From assembly GCF_900116445.1 (NCBI RefSeq), contig NZ_FPBH01000022.1, forward strand, positions 117,362-181,361: a DNA stretch of 64,000 nucleotides, given 5' to 3'. The position numbers and the translations under genes were made by a program. Below the pieces are notes generated by a model. The model had not been told where the DNA came from and did no database searches. It saw only the letters and a program-made list of their open reading frames with translations. This DNA is from Paraburkholderia aspalathi (GTDB lineage Bacteria; Pseudomonadota; Gammaproteobacteria; Burkholderiales; Burkholderiaceae). Positions 9,259 through 17,903 of this stretch are shown here, one piece after another; position 1 is the stretch's first letter; the number at the start of each line of letters is the position of its first letter.

Positions 9259-9773
9259 GGCTGGCTCCCTGCCTGTTCTGTCAGCCCAACATTGGCTGTC
9301 CATTCATGAAAGGCTAACGGTGCACGCGTGTCAAGTAAGCGGAGAGTGCACTGCACCAACCAGTCCGGCCAGCGGGTCTCGACGTCTTATTGGACCAGCT
9401 GATTATAGTCAGCCTGATCACACTCGATAGAGGTCGAAATGTCGATGTACTGATCAATACAACCGATAGTTACTATCGGGTTTTGCGTGCCAGGATTTAC
9501 GAAATGAATCCCTTCAATGTGGCAACCACCATCGCTTCCATCGGCAGCTAGCTGTGCAAGCAGCCTGGAACGAAAAATCCAAACATTACAGACTCTTACG
9601 TCAACGCGCTGCGATCCAACCGCGCCGCGGACCTGCAGGATATGCCTAGGCAAAAATCAGGAAATCCTGACATCAAGCCGTATCTCAACGTCGCCGTATA
9701 CCTACTGAGGAGGCGCCCTCAATTCCTTTGGCGCAACACTATGTCCCCTGAAAGCGTCCTGAAGGATAACAAA
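9259..9773. other. Gene-poor leader region before the chemoreceptor
   Basis: About 515 bases, locally less GC-rich than its flanks. I see no convincing gene: the minus-strand frame 9387-9653 has no ribosome-binding site or recognisable motif. The region holds a terminator-like hairpin at 9463-9484. The remainder is probably leader and promoter sequence for the chemoreceptor. Confidence 0.5.
9463..9484 (+). terminator. Rho-independent terminator-like hairpin
   Basis: CCGATAG (9463-9469), a TTA loop and CTATCGG (9473-9479) are followed by GTTTT. No gene ends just upstream on the plus strand, so this may terminate antisense or leader transcription ahead of the chemoreceptor gene. Confidence 0.45.
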
Positions 9774-11402
9774 ATGAATAAATTCATCTACACCATCCGG
9801 TTCAAGATCATTGTCGTCCTCGGGGCCTGCATCACACTGATGGCCGCGATGGGCGTGATGGCGATCGTTGGGCTCGCAAGACTGAACTCGAACATGAGCG
9901 AGACGTACGGGGGCACCGTAGTTCCGCTTGCTCAGATCTCCGAGGTACGTGCGGCGCAACTGAACATCAGGGTCAAGCTCAGGCGCATTCAGATCGAAAA
10001 AACGCCCGCCACACTCGACAAAATGTTGCCGATTGTTCAGAGCGAGCTCGCAACAATCGATAAGGTCTGGCCGCAATACTATCCCGCAGCGGTATCGAAC
10101 CCGACCGAACGGGAGGCCGCCGACCGGGCGGACCGCGCGCTCAAGGAGTTAATGACGCAGACAGGCAACATCATTACGCTTCTGAAAGCCGGGAAATTCG
10201 ATGCGGCATCGGACCTGATCAACAGCACGGCGAGTCTTTCCGACGCATTGAATCTGGCATTGAGCGACGACACGAAAATAAATGTACTCGAGGCAAAGCA
10301 GTTTGCCGACGACGGTGAATCGACCTACAAAACGCTGCTCATGGTGACTGTCGCGCTCCTCAGCACGGGCGTACTGATTGCGGGCGGCATGTCGATTTAC
10401 CTTATGCGCGTGATTACCCGGCCACTTGACCGGGCAGTCAACATCGCCAACCGGATCGCTGAGGGCAAGCTCGAAAACCGGATTACCGTCGATATACGCG
10501 GCGAATTCGGGCTGCTGCTCGACGCGTTGAAAACCATGGACGGCAAACTCAGCAATACCGTTCGCGGCATCAAGGCCTCGGCCGAGTCGGTCACAGTCGC
10601 TTCACGCGAAATCGCGAGTGGCAATCTCGATCTGTCGGCGCGGACGGAGGAGCAGGCAGCGTCGCTGGAGGAAACCGCAGCCAGCATGACGCAGTTGACC
10701 GAGACCGTCAGACAGAACGCGGACAATGCCCGTCAGGCGAATACTCTGGCCTCGGGAGCAACGGACATGGCGCACGCCGGCAACCAGGCGGTGCAGGACA
10801 TGGTGGCAAGCATTGGCCGGATCAGCGAAAGCTCCAGCAAGATCCGCGATATCACGAGCGTCATCGAGGGGATCGCATTTCAGACCAATATCCTCGCGCT
10901 GAATGCGGCAGTCGAGGCAGCGCGTGCCGGTGAGCAGGGCCGTGGTTTTGCGGTCGTCGCCAGCGAGGTTCGCAGTCTTGCGCAACGTTCGGCCACTGCT
11001 GCACGGGAAATCAAGGAGTTGATCAGCACGTCCGTTGCGATGATTCAGGGCGGCTCAAAGCAGGCAACTGATGTGGGCGTCACCATCGGACAGGTGAGGC
11101 AGGCGATCAGGCAAGTCGCCGACATCGTGGGGGAAATCGCCGCCGCTTCCGAGGAACAGAGCCGGGGCATCGAGCAGGTCAACCAGGCCGTGACACAAAT
11201 GGATGACGTGACCCAGCAGAACGCCGCACTTGTCGAGCAGGCCGCGGCAGCAGCGCAATCCCTCGAGGAGCAGTCTTCGAAGCTGCTGGATGCCGTTCTG
11301 GTGTTCAGTACGTCGGACACGGAGTCCACACGAACGCCTACGCGCGCCGTCGGAAACAATGCGTTGACCGTCCGTCGCGATCTCGCGATGGCGGCGCGTT
11401 GA
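9774..11402 (+). CDS. Methyl-accepting chemotaxis protein (four-helix-bundle sensor)
   Basis: A 542-residue chemoreceptor. ATG 9774 (MNKFIYTIRF) is preceded by AGGA at a good distance. The layout is TM1 at residues 10-33, a periplasmic helical bundle of about 155 residues like 4HB_MCP domains, TM2 at about 185-210, a HAMP domain (ITRPLDRAVNIANRIAEG), and a signalling domain with the conserved tip around ITSVIEGIAFQTNILALNAAVEAARAGEQG. No C-terminal NWETF-type pentapeptide is present. The ligand is unknown. A coiled-coil gene follows 61 bases downstream. Confidence 0.92.
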   Translation: MNKFIYTIRFKIIVVLGACITLMAAMGVMAIVGLARLNSNMSETYGGTVVPLAQISEVRAAQLNIRVKLRRIQIEKTPATLDKMLPIVQSELATIDKVWPQYYPAAVSNPTEREAADRADRALKELMTQTGNIITLLKAGKFDAASDLINSTASLSDALNLALSDDTKINVLEAKQFADDGESTYKTLLMVTVALLSTGVLIAGGMSIYLMRVITRPLDRAVNIANRIAEGKLENRITVDIRGEFGLLLDALKTMDGKLSNTVRGIKASAESVTVASREIASGNLDLSARTEEQAASLEETAASMTQLTETVRQNADNARQANTLASGATDMAHAGNQAVQDMVASIGRISESSSKIRDITSVIEGIAFQTNILALNAAVEAARAGEQGRGFAVVASEVRSLAQRSATAAREIKELISTSVAMIQGGSKQATDVGVTIGQVRQAIRQVADIVGEIAAASEEQSRGIEQVNQAVTQMDDVTQQNAALVEQAAAAAQSLEEQSSKLLDAVLVFSTSDTESTRTPTRAVGNNALTVRRDLAMAAR

Positions 11403-11463
11403 GCAACCCCATAGACGCGTTATCCATCGCGATCCACGAACTCCTTCAGATGGACACTTACAG

Positions 11464-11961
11464 GTGAATCCGCAGACGTTTGTCCTACAGGCGCGGCTTT
11501 GCGCTCGCGCCACGTCGCTTAAAGCGCGGATGACTGAAGCGCATGATCAGGCGAAGGGGCTGATCGAGCGCGCTGAGGGTTGTCTCGCCGTGCTGGATCA
11601 TCTGCGACAGAGCACCTCCGCCCTGGCAAACATTTCCCCTGGCGCCGACATCGGTCTTTTTATAGAAGAGTTGCGTCGTTCAGAGAACGGTTGGCACGAT
11701 CAGTTGCAAATGTTGAGAACGCTACTGACTGAACTCACGGCTCAGACTCATAGCGCCCGCGGCGAGATCGAGTCGTTCGCCACGCTTGCGCTTGGCACGC
11801 AGACGGCCCCCGAGACGATCATCGATGCCGAGTGCGCCGTCGAAGCGAGTGAAGCCCACTTTCGGGAGGTCATCGCACAGTTGGAAGCGACGCAGGTGTG
11901 GTTCGAACACTTCGACACGCAGATCAATACCATCATGGCCAATTTGCGAAAATCACGCTAG
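11464..11961 (+). CDS. Hypothetical coiled-coil protein next to the chemoreceptor
   Basis: A 165-residue, mostly helical protein starting at a GTG codon (MNPQTFVLQARL). Heptad-like stretches around residues 10-50 and 85-160 suggest a coiled coil. There is no signal peptide or transmembrane segment, so it is probably cytoplasmic. It follows the chemoreceptor on the same strand and could be co-expressed with it. I do not recognise the family. Confidence 0.55.
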   Translation: MNPQTFVLQARLCARATSLKARMTEAHDQAKGLIERAEGCLAVLDHLRQSTSALANISPGADIGLFIEELRRSENGWHDQLQMLRTLLTELTAQTHSARGEIESFATLALGTQTAPETIIDAECAVEASEAHFREVIAQLEATQVWFEHFDTQINTIMANLRKSR

Positions 11962-11987
11962 CGCTCGCGGCCGTCCGAGAAGCGTGT

Positions 11988-12209
11988 CTATCGTGCCGCA
12001 GTTTGAACACCCGGATAAAAGCCCACAACCAGCACGATGTATGCGAGTGCAGCAAAAATGCCGGCCAGGGTGCCGAGCCAGTCCCTGGCGGTCGCGCCAC
12101 GCGTGAAATGGACCGGAATCCCCACTAGCAGATACGCGACTGAGAAAACGATCGCAACCATCAAGGGCGGGGGCGCGAACGAAACAACCACTTCGGCAAA
12201 GGGCCGCAT
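11988..12209 (-). CDS. Small membrane protein of unknown function
   Basis: A 73-residue protein with two hydrophobic segments (about residues 13-32 and 45-66) joined by a short basic loop (HFTRGATARDW). ATG 12209 is preceded by GAGG at seven bases; a TTG two codons earlier is the alternative. It lies between the coiled-coil gene, with which it is convergent, and the DUF3313 lipoprotein gene. Function unknown. Confidence 0.5.
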   Translation of the reverse strand: MRPFAEVVVSFAPPPLMVAIVFSVAYLLVGIPVHFTRGATARDWLGTLAGIFAALAYIVLVVGFYPGVQTAAR

Positions 12210-12287
12210 TCGCAAACCTCATAGAAGTCCGAAACGGCCGCGCTATCGCTGCGGCGAGTTCCGGTACCCGGGTAACAGACGGACCAG

Positions 12288-12950
12288 TTAACGAAGCTGT
12301 TCCACCAGCGCATCAGCGCCCTTGTCGAGGCCGGTCTTCGCGGCACCCAACGAACCAAAAGCTGCCGGCAGATTCATGGCATTCGGATACTGCTTCGAAA
12401 CGTATGCCTTCAGCAGACGGCCGCTGGTGCCGTCAAAGACCTCCACGGAGTAGGTCACCGAGCCGCTGAATGCGCCCTGCCCCCCGCGGACTGCCTGTAC
12501 GCCGTTATAAAGATTGCCCGCAAGGTCGAAATGCATGAACTGCCCGACGAGTAACGTCGTTTTTTCGGCGCCAGTGAGTGTCAGCTTGATCCTTAGCGTA
12601 TTCGGGCCGGCCTGGTTCGCAACGCTGAACCGTTTCGCGAGTTTCTCCGAGAACGTCCTCCCCATGTAATCGGCGAGCGCCGCCTTGTCGGCCTCTTTCA
12701 GGTCGCCGAACTGGTTGTCGTTGCCTTGGTACACGGTAACCGGGTCCACTATCACCTGCGTGTATTGGGGCCAGGCAACTGAAGTGGCGTACTTGTAGGG
12801 AACCTTGCCTGAGTCGTCATCCCGGTTCTGCTTCAACTGCGATGACGATGCGATACCCGTGTAGGCCACCGGTTGCACGCCGGCACACGCTGTCAGGGTT
12901 AGCACCGCGACTCCGGTGAAAAGAAGCGGTACTAGTTTGTTCTTGAACAT
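12288..12950 (-). CDS. DUF3313-family lipoprotein
   Basis: A 220-residue lipoprotein. The signal peptide ends in the lipobox LTAC with the lipidated cysteine at C22. The mature part (PQYTQVIVDPVTVYQG, then TGAEKTTLLVGQ) resembles DUF3313 proteins, putative outer-membrane lipoproteins of unknown role. It is transcribed away from a TetR regulator across a gap of about 295 bases that contains a palindrome, so the regulator may control it. Confidence 0.8.
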   Translation of the reverse strand: MFKNKLVPLLFTGVAVLTLTACAGVQPVAYTGIASSSQLKQNRDDDSGKVPYKYATSVAWPQYTQVIVDPVTVYQGNDNQFGDLKEADKAALADYMGRTFSEKLAKRFSVANQAGPNTLRIKLTLTGAEKTTLLVGQFMHFDLAGNLYNGVQAVRGGQGAFSGSVTYSVEVFDGTSGRLLKAYVSKQYPNAMNLPAAFGSLGAAKTGLDKGADALVEQLR

Positions 12951-13048
12951 TTAGGTTTCCTCGAAAGCCCAGTTAAGTGCCAGATGGCGCTCAGTTCAGG
13001 CGAGAACTGATCAGGTCGCCACAGTAGCATCGGCAGAATAAGATGTAA

Positions 13049-13062
13049 ACCGTCCAGACGGT
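13049..13062. promoter_or_regulatory. Palindromic operator, probably for the adjacent TetR regulator
   Basis: ACCGTC-CA-GACGGT is a perfect 6+2+6 palindrome between the DUF3313 lipoprotein gene and the TetR gene. A TACAAT box at 13086-13091 sits where the palindrome would abut the -35 region of the regulator's promoter. Autoregulation and control of the lipoprotein gene are inferred. Confidence 0.5.
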
Positions 13063-13245
13063 CTGTACATAAAAAAATGAGCGCGTACAATTACGCCTGG
13101 TCAGGAGACCGCCTGCTCCGTGGGCGGCACATAAGGCCGTTCGCCAGCAGTGCGTCGCAGCCGGCTATTTGTCCACCAACAGAAGAGAGGCGCGCCAGCG
13201 GATTCGGTGCGCGCTGCAATCGTCGCAACGTCATCAATATCGATA

Positions 13246-13842
13246 ATGGATAACCAGACCCGCTCGGAGATTTCCCGCAAAAAAGCGATTGCTGCCGCTT
13301 TCACCATCCTCACCCGAGACGGTGTGGGCGGGCTTACGTTCGATTCGCTGTCGCGTGAAAGTGGTATCAGTAAGGGTGGACTGCTTCACCAGTTCCGCAC
13401 CAAGCACGGCGTGCTGTGCGCGCTGCTGGAACAGCATCAGATTCAGTTCGAGCAAATCGGACGCGAATACATCGCAAAGGAAGGCGCATCAAAGGCGGAG
13501 CCAACGCTTGCAGCCCAGATTGCAATGTATCGGGAATCCTCGAATCAGCCGCATTCTGTGGCACGGGCCATTCTCGCAGCGCTCGTCGAGAGTCCTGAAT
13601 TGCTCGAAAGCCTCAAGGCGTCTGACACGGCGAAAATGAAGGCGTTGCAGGATGAGGCGCCTGACCTCGACTTGTCATTGTTGCGATACTTTGCGGCTAG
13701 CGGTCTCGCATTTCATTCCTTGATGGGACTCTCGCAATTGAGCAATTCGGCGCGGAACAGACTATTCGACCGTCTTCTTGACGAAGAAAGTTGGCCGGCG
13801 CAGGTTCCACAACCCAAGCCTCGTAAGCGGTCGGCGCGCTAA
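13246..13842 (+). CDS. TetR-family transcriptional regulator
   Basis: A 198-residue regulator beginning MDNQTRSEISRKK. The N-terminal helix-turn-helix is clear: AAAFTILTRDGVGGLTFDSL then ESGISKGGLLHQFRTKHGVL, the usual TetR pattern with recognition helix GGLLHQF. The C-terminal half resembles TetR ligand-binding domains. ATG 13246 starts the typical N-terminus; an upstream ATG at 13150 would add 32 residues without homology. It is divergent from the DUF3313 lipoprotein gene. Confidence 0.85.
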   Translation: MDNQTRSEISRKKAIAAAFTILTRDGVGGLTFDSLSRESGISKGGLLHQFRTKHGVLCALLEQHQIQFEQIGREYIAKEGASKAEPTLAAQIAMYRESSNQPHSVARAILAALVESPELLESLKASDTAKMKALQDEAPDLDLSLLRYFAASGLAFHSLMGLSQLSNSARNRLFDRLLDEESWPAQVPQPKPRKRSAR

Positions 13843-14199
13843 CCGCCATTAAATCCCTTTAGGCGATCGGGGCGTTTTCACACGCCCCAGGTCGTGTGCT
13901 GCCTCGACCCTTTACGTCGGGAGCGCAACACTTCTAACACGTGCGTATTGCCCTGATCGCAGTGAAACTCCGCGAACAATACAAACCGTCTATCCGGTTT
14001 ACATCGAGTATTTGCAATGCTACGCTGAGGCCTCACCTGAATCGTCCGCTCTGGGACCTCCCAGAAAGACACGTTCGAAGGCAACGGCCAATCGGCCCCA
14101 ACCCCGTCGAGTTAGCCGATGCCTACTCCCTTACGACCCTCACCCCGAAAGCCAGACCGGGGCGTTTCTCGATCGTGTTTCCACGAGCGGATGCAGAAG
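13843..14199. other. Intergenic region between the TetR gene and pqiA
   Basis: About 357 bases with no convincing gene. A GGGGCGT/ACGCCCC hairpin (13869-13888) lies 26 bases after the TetR stop and could mark its transcript end, although it lacks a T-run. The promoter of the pqi operon should lie in the remainder; no box stands out clearly. Confidence 0.45.
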
Positions 14200-15477
14200 A
14201 TGAACAGAGACAACTTGATCGCCTGTCACGAATGTGACTTCCTTCAGCGAGAAGCGCCGCTCGTTGAACGCGGTACTGCGCGATGTCAACGATGTGGTGC
14301 TGCGCTCTATCGATATCGAAACGTATCAATGTCGCACGATTGGGCACTGGCGTTCACCTTAGCCGCGGCAATCCTTTTCGCTGTTGCCAACCGCTTTCCG
14401 ATCTTTGAACTCTGGGTCAATGGGGCATCTGTCGAAACTACTCTTTTCGGCGCAGCGTCCGCGCTTTACGCCGATGGCATGTGGCCGATCGCGGGCCTTG
14501 TGTTCGTGACCACACTTCTGATGCCTTCATTGAACATCGCAGCGGTGATCTATCTTCTCCTGCCGTTGCATACAGGCGGATTTCCCCACAAGCCTGAAAT
14601 TGTTCTTCGTGTGCTGCGGCACGTTGCACCATGGGGAATGATTGAGGTGCTGATGATGGGGATGCTGATCGCGCTCGTCAAACTCCAGCACATCGCGACA
14701 GTCGTCCCCGGGGTAGGCGCGTGGACGTTCGGAGCCGTGATGGTTCTGCTTGCCGCTACGACGGTTGCGTTTGACCCCCGTGAACTATGGGCTCGCATCG
14801 ACACGTTGCGTCGCGACGTCGGCATCTCACACGCACAGAATGCACGCATCACAGCAGCAACTGCCGCACGTGCTGGCCTGTTCGCCTGCCACGATTGCGG
14901 CCTGCTCTCAAAGCCGCTTTTCCCCGATGTCCACGCCGGAATCTGCCCACGTTGTGGCGCAGTGCTGCACTCGCGCAAGCCCAATAGCCTGGTTCGCACG
15001 TGGGCATTCCTGTTCGCCGCCATGGTCCTTTACATCCCCGCCATTCTGCTGCCGGTGATGGTCACCAGTACCTTATTTGGCGCCCGCTCCGACACGATCC
15101 TGAGCGGCGTCGTGTTGCTCTGGACCTCCGGGTCGTGGTTGCTGGCAACAATCGTTTTCATCGCAAGCATCGTGGTGCCCGTGCTCAAAATTCTTTCGTT
15201 GGCCTATCTCGCCTGGAGTACCCAGTTGCGCTCTCCGCAAATTCCCCACCAACGTACACGTATTTATCGAGTCATTGAGTTTGTCGGTCGCTGGTCGATG
15301 CTTGATATCTACGTGATCACTATCCTTGTCGCGTTCGTGCAATTCGGTTCGCTCGCAACGATCGACGCAGGTCCCGGATCGATCGCTTTCGGCGCGGTAG
15401 TCGTGCTGACCATGTTCGCGGCGTTGTCATTCGACCCGCGGCTCATCTGGGACGCAGTGGAGTCAGAACGTGAATGA
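14200..15477 (+). CDS. pqiA: Intermembrane transport protein PqiA
   Basis: A 425-residue inner-membrane protein, close to the ~417 of E. coli PqiA. It has two repeated PqiA units, each opening with a zinc-ribbon-like pair of CxxC motifs: ACHEC with CQRCG near the start, and CHDCG with CPRCG near residues 225-250. Each is followed by a bundle of four transmembrane helices. PqiA works with PqiB and PqiC in lipid movement between the membranes. ATG 14191 (MQK) is an alternative start. It overlaps pqiB by 8 bases. Confidence 0.9.
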   Translation: MNRDNLIACHECDFLQREAPLVERGTARCQRCGAALYRYRNVSMSHDWALAFTLAAAILFAVANRFPIFELWVNGASVETTLFGAASALYADGMWPIAGLVFVTTLLMPSLNIAAVIYLLLPLHTGGFPHKPEIVLRVLRHVAPWGMIEVLMMGMLIALVKLQHIATVVPGVGAWTFGAVMVLLAATTVAFDPRELWARIDTLRRDVGISHAQNARITAATAARAGLFACHDCGLLSKPLFPDVHAGICPRCGAVLHSRKPNSLVRTWAFLFAAMVLYIPAILLPVMVTSTLFGARSDTILSGVVLLWTSGSWLLATIVFIASIVVPVLKILSLAYLAWSTQLRSPQIPHQRTRIYRVIEFVGRWSMLDIYVITILVAFVQFGSLATIDAGPGSIAFGAVVVLTMFAALSFDPRLIWDAVESERE

Positions 15478-17098
15478 ATTGTCCGGACCGAAAGATAATC
15501 AGGATACGTCCGGTTTTCCGAGCGCCGTTGCTGTCAAACATTCGAAGTGGCGCATGCAGCTCGTGTGGCTGGTGCCCATTGTCGCCGTGCTGATCGCCGG
15601 TTGGCTGGCCGTGAAGTCCGTCATGCAAACAGGCCCAACTATCACAATCAGGTTTTCCACTGGCGAGGGTATTGAGGCCGGCAAGACGAAGATCAAGTTC
15701 AAGAACGTCGATGTTGGCGTAATCAGGAACGTTGAACTCTCCGACGATCACAAGACGGTGCTGGCAAGCGCTGAAATGTCCCGCAACGCTTCCAGCATGC
15801 TCGTCGACGATACCCGCTTCTGGGTCGTTCGGCCGCGTATATCGGGCGGCACGGTATCGGGCATCGGCACGTTGTTGTCCGGCTCCCACGTCGGAATGGA
15901 TATCGGTACATCGCAAAAGGCGCGACGCGATTTTGTCGGACTCGAGTCACCGCCAGTACTCGCTTCCGGCGCACCGGGGCGGGAGTTCGTGCTTAAGAGT
16001 GAAAACCTCGGCTCGCTCGATGTCGGTTCGCCGGTGTTCTTCAGAAGGCTTCAGGTTGGCCAGATCGTCTCCTACGCACTCGATCCCGAAGGCGCGGGCA
16101 TGATCGTCCACGTCTTTGTCAATGCGCCTTACGACAAGTACGTGACGAACGACACCCGCTTCTGGCATGCAAGCGGCGTCGATGTGACCGTGGATACGAC
16201 GGGCGTGAAGGTGGACACCGAATCATTGGTATCGATCCTGATTGGTGGCCTGGCATTCGAGAGTCCGCCCGACACAAATAGTAGAGTTGAAGCCGATGCC
16301 CTGCACCAGTACCCGCTTTTCCTCAATCGAACCGAGGCGATGAAGCGGCACGACACAATCACCGACAAGTACGTATTGAACTTCAAGGAGTCTGTGCGTG
16401 GGCTTACCGTGGGCGCACCCATCGACTTTCGCGGGATCGTCATCGGCGAGGTATCGGCGATCAACACACATTTCGATCCGGCTACCCGGGAGTTCAGTAT
16501 CCCGGTCGAAGTCAACATCTTCCCGGAGCGCCTCATCCCACGCGACGAATGGAAAGACCAAGGTGGTCAAATATCCTCCGCGCGAAAGGAGTTTGCGGAC
16601 TACCTGGTCTCAAAGGGGCTACGAGCACAACTGAGAACAGCGAGCCTGCTGACCGGACAGCTGTACATCGCGATCGATTTCTTCCCCTCCGCACCGAAAG
16701 TGACCATGGACTGGAGTAAAAAGACGCCGCAACTGCCCACCGTGCCAGGCAATCTGCAAGGGCTTCAGGAATCCATTACCGATCTCGTCGCGAAGCTGAA
16801 CCGTATCCCGTTTGAAGGAATAGCCACGGACCTGCGCAAGACACTTGGCGACGCGGACACGCTGTTGAATACGATCAATACGGACATTGCGCCAGACGCA
16901 AAAACGACGATGGCTGCAGCCCGTGAAGCACTCGCGTCTGTGAATCGCACGATGCAAAGCGATTCGCCCTTACAGCAAAGCACCGCCGACACCATGCGCG
17001 AAGTCTCGCGTGCTGCCGCCTCGATCCGTTCGCTTGCGGAATATCTCGAACGCCATCCCGAAGCGCTGATCCGTGGCAAAACCGAGGACAAGCCATGA
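15470..17098 (+). CDS. pqiB: MCE-domain protein PqiB
   Basis: A 542-residue protein with one N-terminal transmembrane helix (QLVWLVPIVAVLIAGWLAV) and three successive MCE domains starting near residues 45, 160 and 285, e.g. IRFSTGEGIEAGKTKIKF. A helical C-terminal tail of about 100 residues would form the needle. The start is GTG 15470 behind GGAG, inside the end of pqiA. PqiB oligomers bridge the periplasm toward the outer-membrane lipoprotein PqiC. Confidence 0.92.
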   Translation: MNELSGPKDNQDTSGFPSAVAVKHSKWRMQLVWLVPIVAVLIAGWLAVKSVMQTGPTITIRFSTGEGIEAGKTKIKFKNVDVGVIRNVELSDDHKTVLASAEMSRNASSMLVDDTRFWVVRPRISGGTVSGIGTLLSGSHVGMDIGTSQKARRDFVGLESPPVLASGAPGREFVLKSENLGSLDVGSPVFFRRLQVGQIVSYALDPEGAGMIVHVFVNAPYDKYVTNDTRFWHASGVDVTVDTTGVKVDTESLVSILIGGLAFESPPDTNSRVEADALHQYPLFLNRTEAMKRHDTITDKYVLNFKESVRGLTVGAPIDFRGIVIGEVSAINTHFDPATREFSIPVEVNIFPERLIPRDEWKDQGGQISSARKEFADYLVSKGLRAQLRTASLLTGQLYIAIDFFPSAPKVTMDWSKKTPQLPTVPGNLQGLQESITDLVAKLNRIPFEGIATDLRKTLGDADTLLNTINTDIAPDAKTTMAAAREALASVNRTMQSDSPLQQSTADTMREVSRAAASIRSLAEYLERHPEALIRGKTEDKP

Positions 17099-17682
17099 GC
17101 CTACGTTCAGCATTCCCTGTATCGATGATCGCGCTTGTTCTTGCCACCGGCTGCGCAATGTCACCGACGCCAGCGTTCTACACATTGAGCGCTGTCCAGC
17201 ATATTGAGCAGCCGCCGGGCGCGAGTCCGATTGCAATCGCGATTGATCTGGTTACGGTTCCCGAACTAGTCGATCGGTCGCAAATAGTCACGAGGCTCGA
17301 TGCGAACCGCGTCCGTATCGACGAGTTTGCGCGCTGGGCCGATCCATTGAAGAGTCAGATTCCCCGCGTACTCGCCGCGGATCTGGCGGAGATCATTCCG
17401 GGAGCAATCGTATCGACTGTTCCACAGCGCGCAAACGACATCGCCTACCGAATAACGGTTGACGTGCAGAACTTCGATTCATTGGCGGACGGTACGGTGA
17501 CGCTGGTCGTCATCTGGTCGGTGCGTCCTCCAAACGGAGGAAAGCAGATTGCGGGACGTTCTGTCGTTCGTCAGAGCGCCGTCGGGTCAGGTTACGATGG
17601 TTTGGTGAAGGCACACAGCCGAGCCCTGTTGTCCGTAGCGAAGGATATCGCTGCGGCGACGCAATCGGCTTCGCGATTGTGA
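17095..17682 (+). CDS. pqiC: Outer-membrane lipoprotein PqiC
   Basis: A 195-residue lipoprotein with lipobox LATGC (C20) and the PqiC/DUF330 fold signature YTLSAVQ after the anchor, then RVRIDEFARWADPLKSQIPRVL. Its start codon overlaps the pqiB stop as ATGA, so the three genes form one translationally coupled operon. It should anchor PqiB to the outer membrane. Confidence 0.9.
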   Translation: MSLRSAFPVSMIALVLATGCAMSPTPAFYTLSAVQHIEQPPGASPIAIAIDLVTVPELVDRSQIVTRLDANRVRIDEFARWADPLKSQIPRVLAADLAEIIPGAIVSTVPQRANDIAYRITVDVQNFDSLADGTVTLVVIWSVRPPNGGKQIAGRSVVRQSAVGSGYDGLVKAHSRALLSVAKDIAAATQSASRL

Positions 17683-17703
17683 AAGCGCCGGGTGCGCGCT
17701 TTC
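17681..17703 (+). terminator. Stem-loop at the end of pqiC
   Basis: GAAAGCGC (17681-17688) pairs with GCGCTTTC (17696-17703) around 7 bases, at the pqiC stop codon. There is no long T-run. It probably ends the pqi transcript. The following ~200 bases up to 17903 hold no gene that I can support. Confidence 0.5.
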
Positions 17704-17903
17704 GCGTCAGGAGAATACGCCCGTCAGCTTTTCATGAAAATCGCAAGGTCGATTGGAACCTTTCCCCTTGCCATGCGCTAAGTGGATCGCGCAACGACCG
17801 GCACCACGTTGGCACCGGTCGCTGCATCGTTCAGGCCGTACTTGCGTGAAGGGAGTCAGGTACCGGAATCCACCCTTCCGAACCCAGATGGTAGCGCGAA
17901 GAA

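Noticed and set aside
9387..9653. Minus-strand frame of 88 codons before the chemoreceptor
   Set aside because: No ribosome-binding site, no motif, and it overlaps the terminator-like hairpin.
13869..13888. GGGGCGT/ACGCCCC hairpin as a rho-independent terminator
   Set aside because: The stem is good but no T-run follows on either strand, so it is only mentioned in the intergenic entry.
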